Positions 50,001 through 60,975 of a DNA stretch of 64,000 bases are shown in pieces. How positions within the stretch are numbered: the stretch's first letter is position 1; each line of letters begins with the position of its first letter. The notes beneath the pieces were generated by a model, which was given only the letters and a program-made list of their open reading frames with translations, did not search any database and was not told the origin of the DNA. Where the stretch lies: positions 63,181,413 to 63,245,412 of the forward strand of contig CM023541.1 of assembly GCA_013350335.1 (NCBI GenBank). Reading direction: 5' to 3'. The stretch is from Chimonanthus salicifolius. Lineage: Eukaryota; Streptophyta; Magnoliopsida; Laurales; Calycanthaceae. The translations under genes were made by a program, and so were the position numbers.

Positions 50001-51162
50001 TCACCAAACGAGGATTCTTTTTGCAAAGTTTGTAAACAACTTGTAATTCCAAATGCACCCAACAATCCAATGCTAGTAAAAAAACCATAAGACCACAGCG
50101 CTCACAAGTGTTGGAAAGTCCCAATAACTCAAAACAGGCACTAACCACACTTCCCAGTATTATCATTCAATCAAGAACTGAGAGAAAATTCAGAGAAAAT
50201 GCAGATACATGGAAATGAAGAATGAACTAAAATTCAAAAATTCTGATAGAGGCAAAGAATGCATATGTGCTGAAAATGAATTCTTCAGTGGTAACTATGA
50301 GAAACTGCAGAATTCCAATTCCACCTGAGAATTCCAGACAGCAGAATTTACAATCCCCTAAAGTCTGGAATTAGCAAATTCTGCTAATTTTGAAATTTGG
50401 AGAACTCCATTTATAACAAGATAGAATTTTGGTAGACTTGGAGCTATCAGCTGGAATTTAGAAACGTAAGAAATCCAAAATAGCGCTTTCAGAGGGAATG
50501 TACAAGTCACCCAGAAATCAAATTCTGTGAACTTCGTAATTCTCACTCTAAAATCCCGTTTCACCAAAGATAGAATTCCTTTCGCATAGTAAATGGTAAT
50601 TCCAATTCCACACCAGTCTAAAATTCCAGTTTCACCAAACACAGCATTCTTTAGCAAAGTTTGTAAAATCTCTCCAATTCAAGTTCCACCTAAGAATTAT
50701 CAGCCGGAACGGAGGAACTTTAATGACCCAAAACGACGGTTTCAGAGGGGAATTTATAAATCCCCCAGAAAGAAAATTCTGTATAACTTGATAATTCTCA
50801 CTCCAAAATTCCAGTTTCACCAAACACGTAATCCTTTCGTAAAGTTTGCAAATTCCACGTAATTCCAATTTCACCTAAGAATCCAATACTACTGAAAACA
50901 CCCAAACACTAGAAGTCCTGGGAAGTCCCAATAACTCAAAACAAACCTATTATGAATCAAGAATTCAGAGTTCAGAAAAAAAAAAACAGTTACAAAAAAA
51001 AAAACGACCTGGAAATTAAAAAAAAAAAATTCTAAAGAGAAGAAAATGAATGAGATGAGATCTGAGGAATGGCATACCGGAAGAGGAGTGGCAGCCGCTG
51101 CTCCGGTCCAGGCCCTGAGAAATCCTCCTCACTGCGACGAACGATCCAACGCTGTCTTCCAT
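41037..51162 (-). CDS. ELMO domain-containing protein (266 aa, complete, 9 exons)
   Basis: Cytosolic regulator of small GTPases. Animal ELMOD proteins are GAPs for ARF-family GTPases, and in Arabidopsis ELMOD members (MACARON, ELMOD_A) affect pollen apertures; activity here is inferred. Exons: 51162-51078, 48742-48633, 46963-46895, 46793-46678, 46573-46519, 42380-42260, 42087-42040, 41323-41229 and 41138-41037. All introns are GT-AG and the lengths sum to 801 bp in frame. The start is MEDSVGSFVAVRRISQGLDR; an in-frame upstream TTG was not used. The ELMO domain covers about residues 65-245. It contains WKEMGWQGKDPSTDFR with Arg127, equivalent to the Arg needed for GAP activity in animal ELMODs. 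GGGFISLENLLFFAKTFP, EYPFAVAGVNITFMLIQML and FDLLYCVTFKLMDQQWL follow. The protein ends LEDMPSYGLLLR. Introns 1, 2 and 5 carry repeats, plastid DNA and transposons. Confidence 0.95.
43642..46451. mobile_element. hAT-like element, 2.8 kb, with nested LINE
   Basis: Perfect 8-bp duplication TAAAATAG on both sides (43634-43641 and 46452-46459). The ends are CAGTGTTGTAAAAAT and, inner strand of the right end, CAATGTTGTCAAAAT, so inverted repeats of about 15 bp with two mismatches in the CANNG hAT form. Subterminal regions on both sides are rich in GAATCG/GAATCA words. No hAT transposase is visible. An L1 LINE fragment (44080-45521) occupies the middle. The element sits in intron 5 of the ELMO gene, its right end 67 nt from the exon 5 donor. 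Confidence 0.87.
44080..45521 (+). mobile_element. L1-type LINE 3' portion inside the hAT-like element
   Basis: Broken frames show L1 landmarks in order: DDILFWTDRWLCEVSLAQKF, the zf-RVT segment (FSVKSFCRKLL, then APFRAKVFGWLAGREKILTD), KRVFQGKVSSALQVIDVIKC, RVAWWIVGLDKF, and the RNase H start GFLKLNFDGSCLHDG then YGGIIRD. It ends with a 16-bp poly-A (45506-45521). The 5' end is approximate. Many stops make it inactive. It is related to the copy at 9290-10143. Confidence 0.8.
47605..47949 (-). other. Plastid DNA insertion (NUPT) in ELMO intron 2
   Basis: The minus strand starts inside plastid trnD-GUC at 47949 and continues into sequence I recognise as the plastid spacer downstream of trnD (TGTGAAGAGGGGGGACAAAG, GGATCTAATTCCCAGCAGG, TTCGTTTCGCATTTC). 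The rest, to about 47605, looks continuous but I am less sure of its plastid origin. The left border is approximate. Confidence 0.7.
47911..47949 (-). pseudogene. Truncated plastid trnD-GUC
   Basis: The 3' half of the tRNA-Asp gene: the 3' side of the anticodon stem (CAAGGCGG), variable loop, T arm (GCGGGTTCGAGACCCGT) and acceptor strand CAGTCCC. The first 35 or so bases, including the anticodon, are missing. It is part of the plastid insertion and cannot function. Confidence 0.85.
48428..48620. mobile_element. MITE with long terminal inverted repeats, copy 1, beside a splice donor
   Basis: The arms are nearly perfect complements of about 80 bp: GGCCATTTAGACACTCCACT at the left and its counterpart gtggggtgtctaaatggcc at the right, meeting around GTTTTGTGGGGAGGAACC. 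Same family as 30868-31062. It lies in intron 2 of the ELMO gene with its right end 12 nt from the end of exon 2. No clear duplication was found. Confidence 0.82.
49140..50930. repeat. Decayed repeat array in ELMO intron 1
   Basis: At least three diverged units share cagctggaattta, gctttcagagggg, aattctcactc and tttcaccaaa in the same order, starting near 49889, 50448 and 50701. Partial units occur earlier, from about 49240. Spacing varies between about 190 and 280 bp. The array is rich in AATTCC/GGAATT words and has no coding content. Confidence 0.6.
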
Positions 51163-51516
51163 CTCCACCGTTAAACCATCACTAGCGGAATAAATCCAAT
51201 CCAACGGCTTAGATTATGAAGCCGTGGAGAAATCTAAGGAGTTCGCAAAAATCTAGCGGCGATCACATCAAAAAGAACAGGAAGGAGAGGAAGTTAGGGT
51301 TTTAAGAAATGTGGATCGCTGTCTCGCGCTCGCGCGCTCTTTTGGTTGCCTTAGATAAAGAAGTTAGAGACCTGAGAGTTCGGAACTTAACCAAATTTCG
51401 ACACGTGGCATTTATGTGGCCCGATGGAAAACATATCCAAGCCGTAAACATTCGTCTAATCAAGATTTAAAAATGAAAAAAATACGAAGGCTTCACTGTT
51501 GATTGATAAAATTTGA

Positions 51517-51618
51517 AATATAGTTTTTATAATAAATTTTGATTTTATTATGATTAAATTTTGTCTAATATAGTTTTTATAATAAATTTTGATTTTATTA
51601 TGATTAAGTTTTGTCTAT
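51517..51618. repeat. Tandem duplication, 50 bp x 2
   Basis: The unit tatagtttttataataaat, gattttattatgattaa, ttttgtct occurs twice in direct succession with one base difference. It lies about 360 bp upstream of the ELMO start codon. Confidence 0.9.
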
Positions 51619-52350
51619 GATATTAAAAAAATGTGTGAATTCAAATATTTTTAATCAATACTATTCAAATACAGTAGATATTGCCGCCAAAGACCAAATC
51701 ATACATTTAAAATCGTTCTTTTAAACTAGGATATTTTGATATGCAATTTCAAAAGGTAAGTCTCACTGCATAGTAAAAAATTCAAAAGAATAGAAATTTA
51801 TTCGAAGAGACAATTAAACGGTTGAGAATTAGACTCAAGGAATCATCTTAACTCTTAATAAGGGTGTACCAAAATTTTCCAGCTACCTAATCCTCTCCTA
51901 ATTCCTAAAACCCATTTTCCTAACTTTAAGATTTTTATAAATTTTCTATTATTTTAGTAATAATATGATAAAAAAATAAGTGAAATCTTTCATATTCACT
52001 GAACCAAATACTAAAATTTCTTTTTTAATTTTCATCACTTTTTTAGATGTTTTGTTTTGTCATTAAGATGAAAGCAAATCACAACAACTTATTCAAGAAG
52101 CTAATCAAAATTTTATCCTTTTTATAAATAAAAGAAAGTAAAGATATTAGATTCTCAATAATAATATTTATAAATTAAATTTTGATGGTGCATTTTTGCT
52201 TTAAGCTCCATCCTTATATATTAAAATTAAATCACCAATTTGAGAGCTCGAGCTAAGAATTCAATGTAAAGGTTGGACACAATGTTGAAATTTAATAGTT
52301 TAAAAATTCAAACTCAGATTTCATTCATATAGACTTATATTTTCAGGGGT

Positions 52351-52516
52351 GTTGGCATGACAGGTCAAGACACTGATCTCAGAAGTTCAAGTCTTAAAGT
52401 CGATTTCTGGTCAGTCTTCTGAGATATTCCCCATAAGATATGTACAAAGTAAAATTCTATAACTTTTACGTACCATGTGTACGTAGGCGTAAACTATCTT
52501 CGATAAAAAAAAAAAT
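52351..52516 (+). mobile_element. SINE-like element, family uncertain
   Basis: A head with GGTGTTGGCATGACAGG (A-box-like) and aagtcgatttctgg (weak B-box-like) is followed by a unique body and an A11 tail. No duplication identified. Confidence 0.35.
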
Positions 52517-54249
52517 ATATAGGACAAATTTATCGAAACTCTTGCCAGACATGGTGAGTCTCACGACATTTGTGGTGTGGTGGGACCTTTTGTAGACAAG
52601 GAAGGGAAGCAACAACCAAGCTTGATAGCTGTGGAAGCTTAGCTATCTGATAAAGGCAACACCAACTCACAAGTGTATAGAAATTGTATGAGTATTGATT
52701 GAAAGAGACTTTCGTTTTGAAAGAAAGAAGGAAAAGAAAAACTATGAAAGATGGCTAGGTTTTTTAAATGATTTTTTTTTTTAAATACGTAGTTTTGTAT
52801 TTTTTTTTTTTTTAAATTTCGTGAGTTTACTCTCACATCATCGTACCAAATTATCAATAATAGTACAACTATTATAGTACTATAAATTAATTAAAATAGT
52901 AGTGCTACAAATCTACAATTAAGACATATGAGTTCTAAACGGTTGTTTTCAAAATTCTCATTGTAAGTTGGCAGGACTGCAACATCTTTGATTAATTTGG
53001 TCGTTCTTGACAATGATGTGGTAGGTACTTTCACAATAAAGAATAAAATAAAATAAAATTATTGTAATGCAAAAAAAGTCTATATTTAAAGATTTTTTAT
53101 GAAAAAAAATTCAAGATCATTTATCAAAGAGGATTTTTTATGTGTGTCAAAAATATAGATATTGTGTTGTTTGAACTTTAAAAGAAGTTTTCTAATTAAT
53201 CCTTTACTCAGTGAAAGTTCTAATAAAGCTTAAAAAATCACAGAACCTTATATTGATATCTAAGTATACCTTCCAATCCTCTTTACTTTACATGTAAAGT
53301 AGTCACTCTCAACAAGTCCCCAGCTCTCTCTTATCATTAGTCATTATCATAATTAGAACCATTAATCTCATAAATTTCACAATCCTTCCAATCTATTCAT
53401 AAATAGTGTACTCTTTGTTGCTCTAAATCTATTATATCCTTTTTTTTTTATTATTATTTTTACAATCAATTGTTTCCTTCTTTATCCCTTCGAATTAAGT
53501 TTTAAAATTCTCTCTCCTATTCTCCCTTCTTTTAGATGCACTTTTTAAAGGACAGTTTGTAATATCATTCTACAGAAGTTTCCTTATAATAATAATATTG
53601 TATAGTTTGTATAAGGTATTATAAGATTCAGATAGAAAGAGATGCTCCATGTTGCTTGTAAGCAAGGATGTTGATAAAGATTGATAGTTGCAGAAGGTAG
53701 GGCCATCTTCCTTTAATGGTGGAAAGAAGGGAACAAGGGAAGGAGGCCAAAGTTGAAAATGGGAGAGATGAGGACATCCACGAATGGAAGAAAAGAGAGA
53801 AAGCGTGTGTAAAAAGAAGGAAGCACTGAAGGGATGGTGGCATGAACCATTGCTTGCACTGTCTCCTTACATAGGCTCACATGCATTGATTACAAAGAAA
53901 GCATGTCTCCACCACCAATCCTCACATGGGCTGCTTCCATTTCTACCCCACACACATTAACTTTTCAGTCTCTTTCCAAAGACAATAATATCCATGACAC
54001 CTTCACATTAATCATAGTCCCAAAATTTTGGTCATCCATGTCACACAATTTTGAGTAAATAACATGTCTAATCAAGAGAATATGGTTGAGACTTGATTGG
54101 ACCTCACTTGATGAAAACTCTTAAAAAAAAATTCAATTTAATTTAAAGAGCTCAAAATTATGCCATGCACTTGCATTATAAGCAAAGTTGATATTTTCAT
54201 CTCTGAGTATCTATAAGTTATAAATGTCAATTTGAAAAAAAAAGATATT

Positions 54250-54425
54250 GTTAAAAAAAAGTTAGATGTGATAAAACTGAGACACAGTCCTACTAAAACC
54301 TTCTACGAATGAGCCTATTACCTTTAAAGCACACTAAAATTAAGTCATGGAGGCTCGAACTGCAACTTCACATTTCCTAAGACGGGAGACAACTAGTTAG
54401 AACCAACTATACTATAAAGGGTATT
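54250..54425 (-). mobile_element. Decayed SINE (minus)
   Basis: The minus strand has GCAGTTCGAGCCTCCATG, the B box plus downstream words of the SINE at 15309, and ends in a T-run on the plus side (poly-A on minus). Confidence 0.45.
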
Positions 54426-56547
54426 CAACAATCTTTAATTCAGTCCGAACTATTTTTCAATAAATTTATATGACCTAAGATATGACACTAGTTTCACCTG
54501 ACCTAAGAAAAATAAAATGAAATATGGAAATCATAAGATAATTACTTTCAAACTATTTTCGATTACTCAATATGCATCAACGAGATCACAATCTCCAAAC
54601 TAACTCTATTATTTAATTAGCCATTTGTGAACCTAGATGCGCCTAACACCATATCCAGATTAAAAAAAGAAGATGTGCCTAACACCATATCAAGATTAAA
54701 AAAAGAAGAAAATGTTTAAAATTTGGAGAAAATTTTTTCTTACGTAGGGGAATCAATGGGTCCCAAATATCAATGTTGGATGGGTGCAAGTTACACCTGG
54801 TTTTGTGAATTTTTCTAATCAGAGATAGGAGGTAGCTTGTACATACTTTCAAGTTTCAATCTCATTTAGAATTTTTATCTTCTTAAAATAATATTTTTTA
54901 TCAATATTCTTAGGGTTTTTGACGTTCTTTTTCCTTAAACTATTGTCGTAAGGAAGATGTTCTAAAACTAATTAAAAAGATAAAAAGCATTTATTAGAAC
55001 TTTGAAGCACTCTATAAATCTTTTTAGAGATAGAATGATGAACGGACACATTTTTTTTTTTTTGTGCTTTAGAGAATGTGGACCAATATTTAAGTCATAT
55101 AGGCCATTTTAATCAATATGTAATTTTCAGATCACAAAAATATTTAACTATTTTTTTTTAATAGGGCCAAAATAAATGGATCAAATTTTTTGATTTTTTT
55201 GCCCTAAAATATCAATTTGCACTATGGTAATTTCAGCATTTTTGAATTTTTTTTTTTCATATGGGATGAGCCTAAAAGGTTAAACCTAAAAAAATTTAGT
55301 CAATATCTGAAATTTCAGCCAAAATATATAATTGATTTTGTCTTTACATATTCAAGAAGGTGGGTCTCATTTTTCACAGATCTCCTTCCATACACCCTAC
55401 GTAACGTAAATGCTAAGTAAACAAACTTTACTTAGAATTTTAACCTGTTTCATCAAAAGAAAAAAAGTCGTCAACTCCTCAAGAGAAGATAAGGACTCTG
55501 AATAACTTCTCTTAAACGAGGTCATCAATCTTAAATCTAAAAGAATATCCAAACTATGAAGATTTATTTATTAATTTATATATGAAGAATACCTTAAGCT
55601 GTGGAGATTTGGAGTTCAAATATTCAATCGAAAGGTAAGGACTAGTGAGCATGGATAACATCATCTAAGAAAGTGGCTGGACCCGTAACCCATTTTCTTT
55701 TTAAGATTCTTTATTTTACTTTGAGCAATGGTAGTTGGACCTACCAAAGATAGACAAGTCAAATGGGTCATTGTCAACTTTATTTAATGGCAAAGACCCA
55801 AAACTAGGTTATTATTCTATGGGTTTGATTGTTTTCAGTCCATCACATATGAAAACTCAGCTGTCCTTGAGAAAAAGGAAAAGAAAAATTCTATCAGAAT
55901 CCAAAATTTTCGGCTTTAAGTAAGCCCACACAACATGGGAATATAGGTATTCTTCAATTTTTTCTAAGAAAATGGTGAGAAAACAGTAACGGATATGACT
56001 AAAATGGGGAAAATTCCAGTTTATTTTTCTGATTTTTGTTAACAATTATGTATCAGCTGAAATGCTTGATAAAAATCTAAATTTTTGGGCCAAAATTTCA
56101 GTCACCCGAGAGCCCCATAAGATTAATTGAGAAAGGATCAAACTCAAAACCTCTAATCTATTTTCAAAAGCTCAAACCAATTACCAACAGGCAGCATATT
56201 ATTTACATATATTGCATGCATACGGAGTTTGAATAGGTAGGTCTAACCCCAAGCTTTTAGAAATCTAGTCTCTTTTCGGGTCCATCTCCATCCTGAGCTT
56301 CAAATGTCAGTCAGAAATTGAAATATTAGCAAAAAATTATTGAATTTCAGGGGGCATGGAATTATAATAAAATATCGTGTTTTTTCTAAAATGTGCCAAA
56401 ACCAATATATCTAAAATTTCATTCCAAAACTTCAAATTTTGAAAAATTTGACCCAAAATGAGCCGAAATGGCCCAAAACTTTTGACCTATTAGTGGCCTG
56501 ATATTTCAAATCTGTGCAATATTTGTAATTCAAGATCCACCATAATC

Positions 56548-56733
56548 CAAAGGAGTTGGAGTGATGTCTATAAACCCATTTCAAGAGACGGGAGTCCTGA
56601 ATTCGATTCTCACTTCATCTCAAAGGGTCACTCCTTATATAGTTGCCTAGTGTATATGATAGGGAGGCTTGCATATGCCCTAGGATTAGTAAGGTGCTTT
56701 AAGAGGTATGGACACCTTAATAATAAAAAAAAA
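56548..56733 (+). mobile_element. SINE-like element, family 2
   Basis: B-box-like GAATTCGATTCTC, then AAAGGGTCACTCCTTATA, AGGGAGGCTTGCATATG and an A10 tail. It shows the same word order as 26571-26739. Confidence 0.55.
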
Positions 56734-56869
56734 AGATCTTGAGTTCGATTCACACTCAACCTCTTGAGAGCTCTCTCCATAGGGTTACTCCACATCAACT
56801 TGACTAGTGTGTGGATTGGGATTAGTCTCACCTCCAATCTAAATTGGAGGTAGCTATGTTAAAAAAAAA
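56734..56869 (+). mobile_element. SINE-like element, family 2, 5'-truncated, in tandem
   Basis: Directly follows the poly-A of the previous copy. It has GAGTTCGATTCACAC (B-box-like), ATAGGGTTACTCCACATC and an A10 tail, so two copies of the same family lie head to tail. Confidence 0.5.
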
Positions 56870-58469
56870 ATAGGCCAAAATCTAAAATTTAGTAAAAAAA
56901 ATTCAATTTAAGCCTAGACAGAAATATGTATTTTTTTTTTAACAAAAGATCAATATTTAGAAATATCAACCAAAATTTCAAAAAATTGGTGGAAAGTTTG
57001 GTCTTGGTGGAAAGTTTGGTCTCTGTCAAGACCGAATTTTTTTCTCCTGGACATTGTAATCAGCACCAAACTCACCCACCCCATTCAGATCTCCCGCTAA
57101 TGTTGGTTGAAAGGATTTATATAAATAAGAGAAACACATCATGGGTTAAAAAAAAGAAATCAGATTTATTTAGTGTCATTCTCCTTTTAGAAGCAAGAAC
57201 TTGGGCCTAATACTCCTTTGACTAAGGGAAAGAATGAGTCTTCACCCTTTCTAGGTAGCTGGTTGTTGAATCGACAAAAAAGTGAAAAAGAAGGTAGCCA
57301 GCGTCAAGGAAGTGGTCCTTTGTTGTTTCTTTCTTTTCACCATAGAATAGAAGAATATATCTTTAGATGGAAGCCCCCTTTCAAGATGACATTAAAAAAA
57401 CAGAATCATTGTGTTTGGTAAATAAAAGCATCATTAGAGACAGAAAGGCCAAGAAAAAGTAAGAATTGTTTAGTTAGTTTGAAGATTGTAAGCTAATCTT
57501 CAAACAAGTATTATCCAATCCATAAATCCAATATGAGGCCCTAAAAAAAAAATTGAAACTAGAAATAAAGATCAATTGTACTTAAAAAAATGACTTATTT
57601 CATAAGAACTAGTCCCCTTACATAGGTAAACCCTTTGTCATCATCATCATCCATTAATTCCATCTAACTAGATCAATTTAAAAGTGTTCTTTCTAATTAT
57701 ATCCTATCTTTCTTACCTTCCATCACTCAGTCCCTTCAATCTATCAAAATCTAATTCCTTCTACTTTTATCCTACCAACTTTAAATGTTTCTGATGTCTT
57801 GCTATATTTTCAAATTACTTTAAATGGCTTTCTATCATTTTTCATATATTGAAGCTACTCTCAAGATTTCTCCGATATGATTATTCTTCTAATCAGAAAT
57901 TTTTAAGGACATATGGAGAACAATTGTCCCACTACTACATCACTTGTCCTAATGTCATCATTATCATCATTATCATCATTCTCGTCGAAGTTTATTGAAT
58001 CTTGTATCTACATTCATCTCTACCTTGGGACAGATTTTTTTGTCACTGTAAAATTTTTTGAGAGTTCCATTGCTATAATGCTATCTAAGGTGGGGTATAT
58101 GGGCTCAATTTTGTCAATGTGCTTCACCACCAACCTTTAATAGGGTCATAGTCTGTTACCTATTACCAATTTATAAAGAAACATGTGTTGAATGCACCTG
58201 TTCTGGCAACCCTGAACAAATGATAGGCCTTGATCCCCACTATTGTGCAGCTCTAGACACAGAAAACATCTGCTATAAGGTTAAACACATCTTCTTTGGC
58301 AAGCTAACTTCAAACCAGAAAGCTGAAACTTCACCGCACTGGATTATCAGAGTCCGACTACTGCATACTGAGAGTACATGAATGCCTAACCAATGATATA
58401 CGCAGGGGTTAAAAATGTGTGTTGAAGATACGCAATGTATCCATCGATATCCTTATCTGACGATATACA

Positions 58470-58690
58470 TGTTAAGATAGAATTAGATTTGATTCCCAAG
58501 TGTTAAAGATAGGATTAGATTTGATTTCCAATGTTAAAGATATGATTACATTTTATTTCCACCTTATTTACATTATCTTAGTATATTTGAATTTGATGAT
58601 GTATTTGATTTCTCCTATAAATAAATGATCTACTTCTTTAGAGAGAGACACCAAACCATTTTATTATTTCACAATACATGAATTATAACA
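58470..58690 (+). mobile_element. Possible solo LTR with internal 31-bp repeats
   Basis: Begins TGTTAAGATAG and ends ATTATAACA, so TG...CA with a 5-bp inverted terminus. It has a TATA-like CTATAAATAAATG and three tandem units of about 31 bp near the left end (GTTAAAGATAGGATTAGATT type). No 5-bp duplication was found. Confidence 0.4.
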
Positions 58691-59608
58691 AATGTGATAT
58701 GTACCACTAAATAGTAATAGAGGAGTTTTCCTGATTGTCAACAGTTCACTAGATACTTAAACTAATCAATAAACTGCTGGTGCACCTTTCTTTTTATGAC
58801 TAAGGTGTTCAGGCCTCTTAAAGTATCTAACTAATTCTTGAGGCATGTGTAAAACTCTTTACTGACACACATCAAGTAACTCTATAGGGAATGTACTTTG
58901 GTGTAGAATGAGAATCAAGCTCAAGACTCCCACTTCTGAGACAAGTTTCTAGCCACCCACTCCAACTCGGTTGAGTTAATTGTGGGTGCACTTGTGTAAT
59001 AACAAGCAAAGGATGGAACTGACTGGTCCACTCAAAAAACCATTCATGGATCAGCGCTGCAGAAAATCAACTTCATTGATGATGCGATCACAGCTAGAGA
59101 TTTTGGATATCATAAAATTATATGACTGACAAGAATCTCTAGCACAGTTTGATAGGTGCTCATAGTTGCAACTTCAAAAATCAGATTCAAGTCCTCGGCA
59201 TCAGATGGACAGTCAGTCCATAGAATAAAGTTGTCAATTCACTGCAAATACCAACTCCAAATTGATGCGCTAGATGATTTTTGATGATAATGATTGCAAC
59301 TAGAGATTCTAAGGCCTCAAAAACGAACAGCATACGTAATTTATTAAAAAAAAAATCCAACTGCCAATCCAACAGCAGGTGTAACACAAAATAGGATCAG
59401 ATTCGAAGCTTTTTATTAAAAGGGAAGTATGAGGGGAGGATGAAATGCAAGGGGGCAAGGTAAGCCCACAAAGAATTTATCTGTAGAAAGTTCCACGACG
59501 ATAAGGTGTCAAGGGATGGTTCCAGTCTATCCAATGGAAGCTTCTGAAAGAGCAAAAAGAGCAGGCAGACCTAAGAACTATAAACATGAAACCGACCACA
59601 ATCATGGT

Positions 59609-60384
59609 CAGGGTCAGCCATGAGATTTCAGAGGCTTTAGGCGAACTTTTAAAATAGAGTCTTTTGCTTTTATATATAGTCACAAAAAAATCATATATTT
59701 TTTTATAAAGTGTAAAATACTAAATAAAATATAAAAAATAAATTTATAATAAAGTATTATTTAAAATACCCATTAAGAATTCAAGAGGACAAGATCGATT
59801 AAAAAAGTACCTGCAAGTCTGAAGTCTGCAACTGAGCAAGCTGAAGGCGAGAGAGAATAGAGAGAGGAGCGGCGAGAGAGACCACGGAGAGAGAGGTCAG
59901 AGAGAGAGATAGCACAGTGAGAGAGACTGAGAGAGCAATGAGAAAAGCAGAGAGTAAGGAGAGGAGAAGCTGCTGCAATAGTCATTTGGAGATTTTATTT
60001 AATTAATATTTTCGAGTTTAAAAAATGGAAGAGCCTAAAAGAATGCGATATCTTTGAATTTTGAATGTTTCGAAAAGATGAACAAATACGAAGCAGCGGA
60101 ATGGGAAGAGGCACGGACACTCAGAACTGCGTCCCGCACGGATGTGCGGAACCGCTTGGCGCAGTTCGGAACGCGGAACGGCATTCCACGCGGCCATGCG
60201 CGGACGCAGTTCCACACGACCGCGTCCGAGCGGAATGTCGTTCCGCGTTCACACGGGCCTGCGTGGATTCGAGTTTTTTTGGATTCTAGAGGCCCTGCAC
60301 ACGGAATTTTGGATCTTTGGAGGCCCTACTTAGTTGGAGGCCGTAGGCTCAAGTCTACTTCACATATAGGCAGGGCCGGGCCTG
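59609..60384. mobile_element. hAT-like element with GC-rich palindromic core
   Basis: Ends are CAGGGTCAGCCATGAG and, inner strand of the right end, CAGGCCCGGCCCTGCC. The flanks are ATCATGGT (59601-59608) and ACCATGGT (60385-60392), an 8-bp duplication with one mismatch. The core at about 60110-60260 is GC-rich (ACGCGGAACGGCATTCC-type words) and self-complementary, unlike everything around it. No transposase is visible; the open frames across the core have no domain. Confidence 0.7.
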
Positions 60385-60406
60385 ACCATGGTTTAATGAC
60401 TGCAAC

Positions 60407-60586
60407 TGTAGAATATTATAAAATGTATTGTCTCTACTCTCTAGTCAACCTTAAACTATTTTAAACAAACTCAAACTCTTGACTTAATCCTAAAGCAAAT
60501 ATCTCTTATAAGAGATAAACACCAACTAAAAAACCTAATTACATAATAATTTTAATATATTCTAATACTTTAAATATATTCCAACA
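60407..60586 (-). mobile_element. LTR-like element (short copia/TRIM-type family)
   Basis: The minus strand begins TGTTGGAATATATTTAAAG and ends AATATTCTACA, 180 bp, with a TATA-like CTTATAAGAGATA. It shares AGAGTTTGAGTTTG with the copy at 23854-24052. No flanking duplication. It starts 14 bp from the duplication of the hAT-like element. Confidence 0.5.
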
Positions 60587-60723
60587 ATTCCTCCTCCTAA
60601 ATCATGCATTGAACAGACAAAAAAGCTTTTTCTGTCAAGAAAAGAATGCACAGAACTTTCCCCAAACAGTGACAATTACAGTAGAGCAGTTTAAGTTGAA
60701 AGTGTCTCAACCATAGCATCGGA

Positions 60724-60928
60724 TTAGATCGTTGCAGCTTTCTTCGCTGACTGTTTAGAACCAATCCGCCCCCCTTTAGCATGATACTTAATGGTATTCC
60801 TCTGCTTTGTAGAATTTCTTTGCTGGAAGAATTTCAGTGACAATCTTCCGCCCAAGACCTGCTGCTGTTCCCCAAGAGATGCTTGTGCCTTTTTCCACTT
60901 ATGGGTTGTTTTCATTTTCTTTAAGAAC
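60724..60928 (-). CDS. Possible terminal exon of an unrecognised Lys/Arg-rich protein
   Basis: After a good acceptor (TTTCTTTGGTAG) the minus strand is open for about 67 residues: FLKKMKTTHKWKKAQASLGE, QQQVLGGRLSLKFFQQRNS, TKQRNTIKYHAKGGRIGSK, QSAKKAATI, then a stop. The high Lys/Arg/Gln content suggests a nuclear or nucleolar protein tail. I do not recognise the family. The upstream intron would contain the hAT-type MITE at 60976-61375 and a solo LTR, and no upstream exon was found in the window, so this may be a gene relic. Confidence 0.3.
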
Positions 60929-60975
60929 CTACCAAAGAAAAAAAAAAAAGGCCAATCTGAGGCTGTAGGTTGAAG

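Larger units (their letters stand above)
51619..58469. other. Intergenic AT-rich spacer
   Basis: No supported exon. Contains SINE-like pieces (52351-52516, 54250-54425, 56548-56869) and a short tandem duplication at about 54636-54707 (unit with cctaacaccatat and agattaaaaaaagaaga). An (ATC)n/RTE-like block lies at about 57.64-57.98 kb on the minus strand. The rest is simple A/T-rich sequence. Confidence 0.5.

Noticed and set aside
52600..52660. miR396-like word on the minus strand (TTCCACAGCT)
   Set aside because: Only the first ten bases match and no complementary arm is found nearby, so there is no precursor hairpin.
57050..57420. Possible mitochondrial insertion with long open frames
   Set aside because: The composition is unlike the surroundings, but I could not match it to any mitochondrial gene from memory; a search against organelle genomes would decide.
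59773..59985. Ser/Leu-rich minus-strand open frame
   Set aside because: Made of GAGAGA simple sequence; no protein family.
60054..60464. Open frame of 136 codons in the GC-rich block
   Set aside because: It crosses the palindromic core and the end of a hAT-like element, and three frames are open here simply because of base composition.
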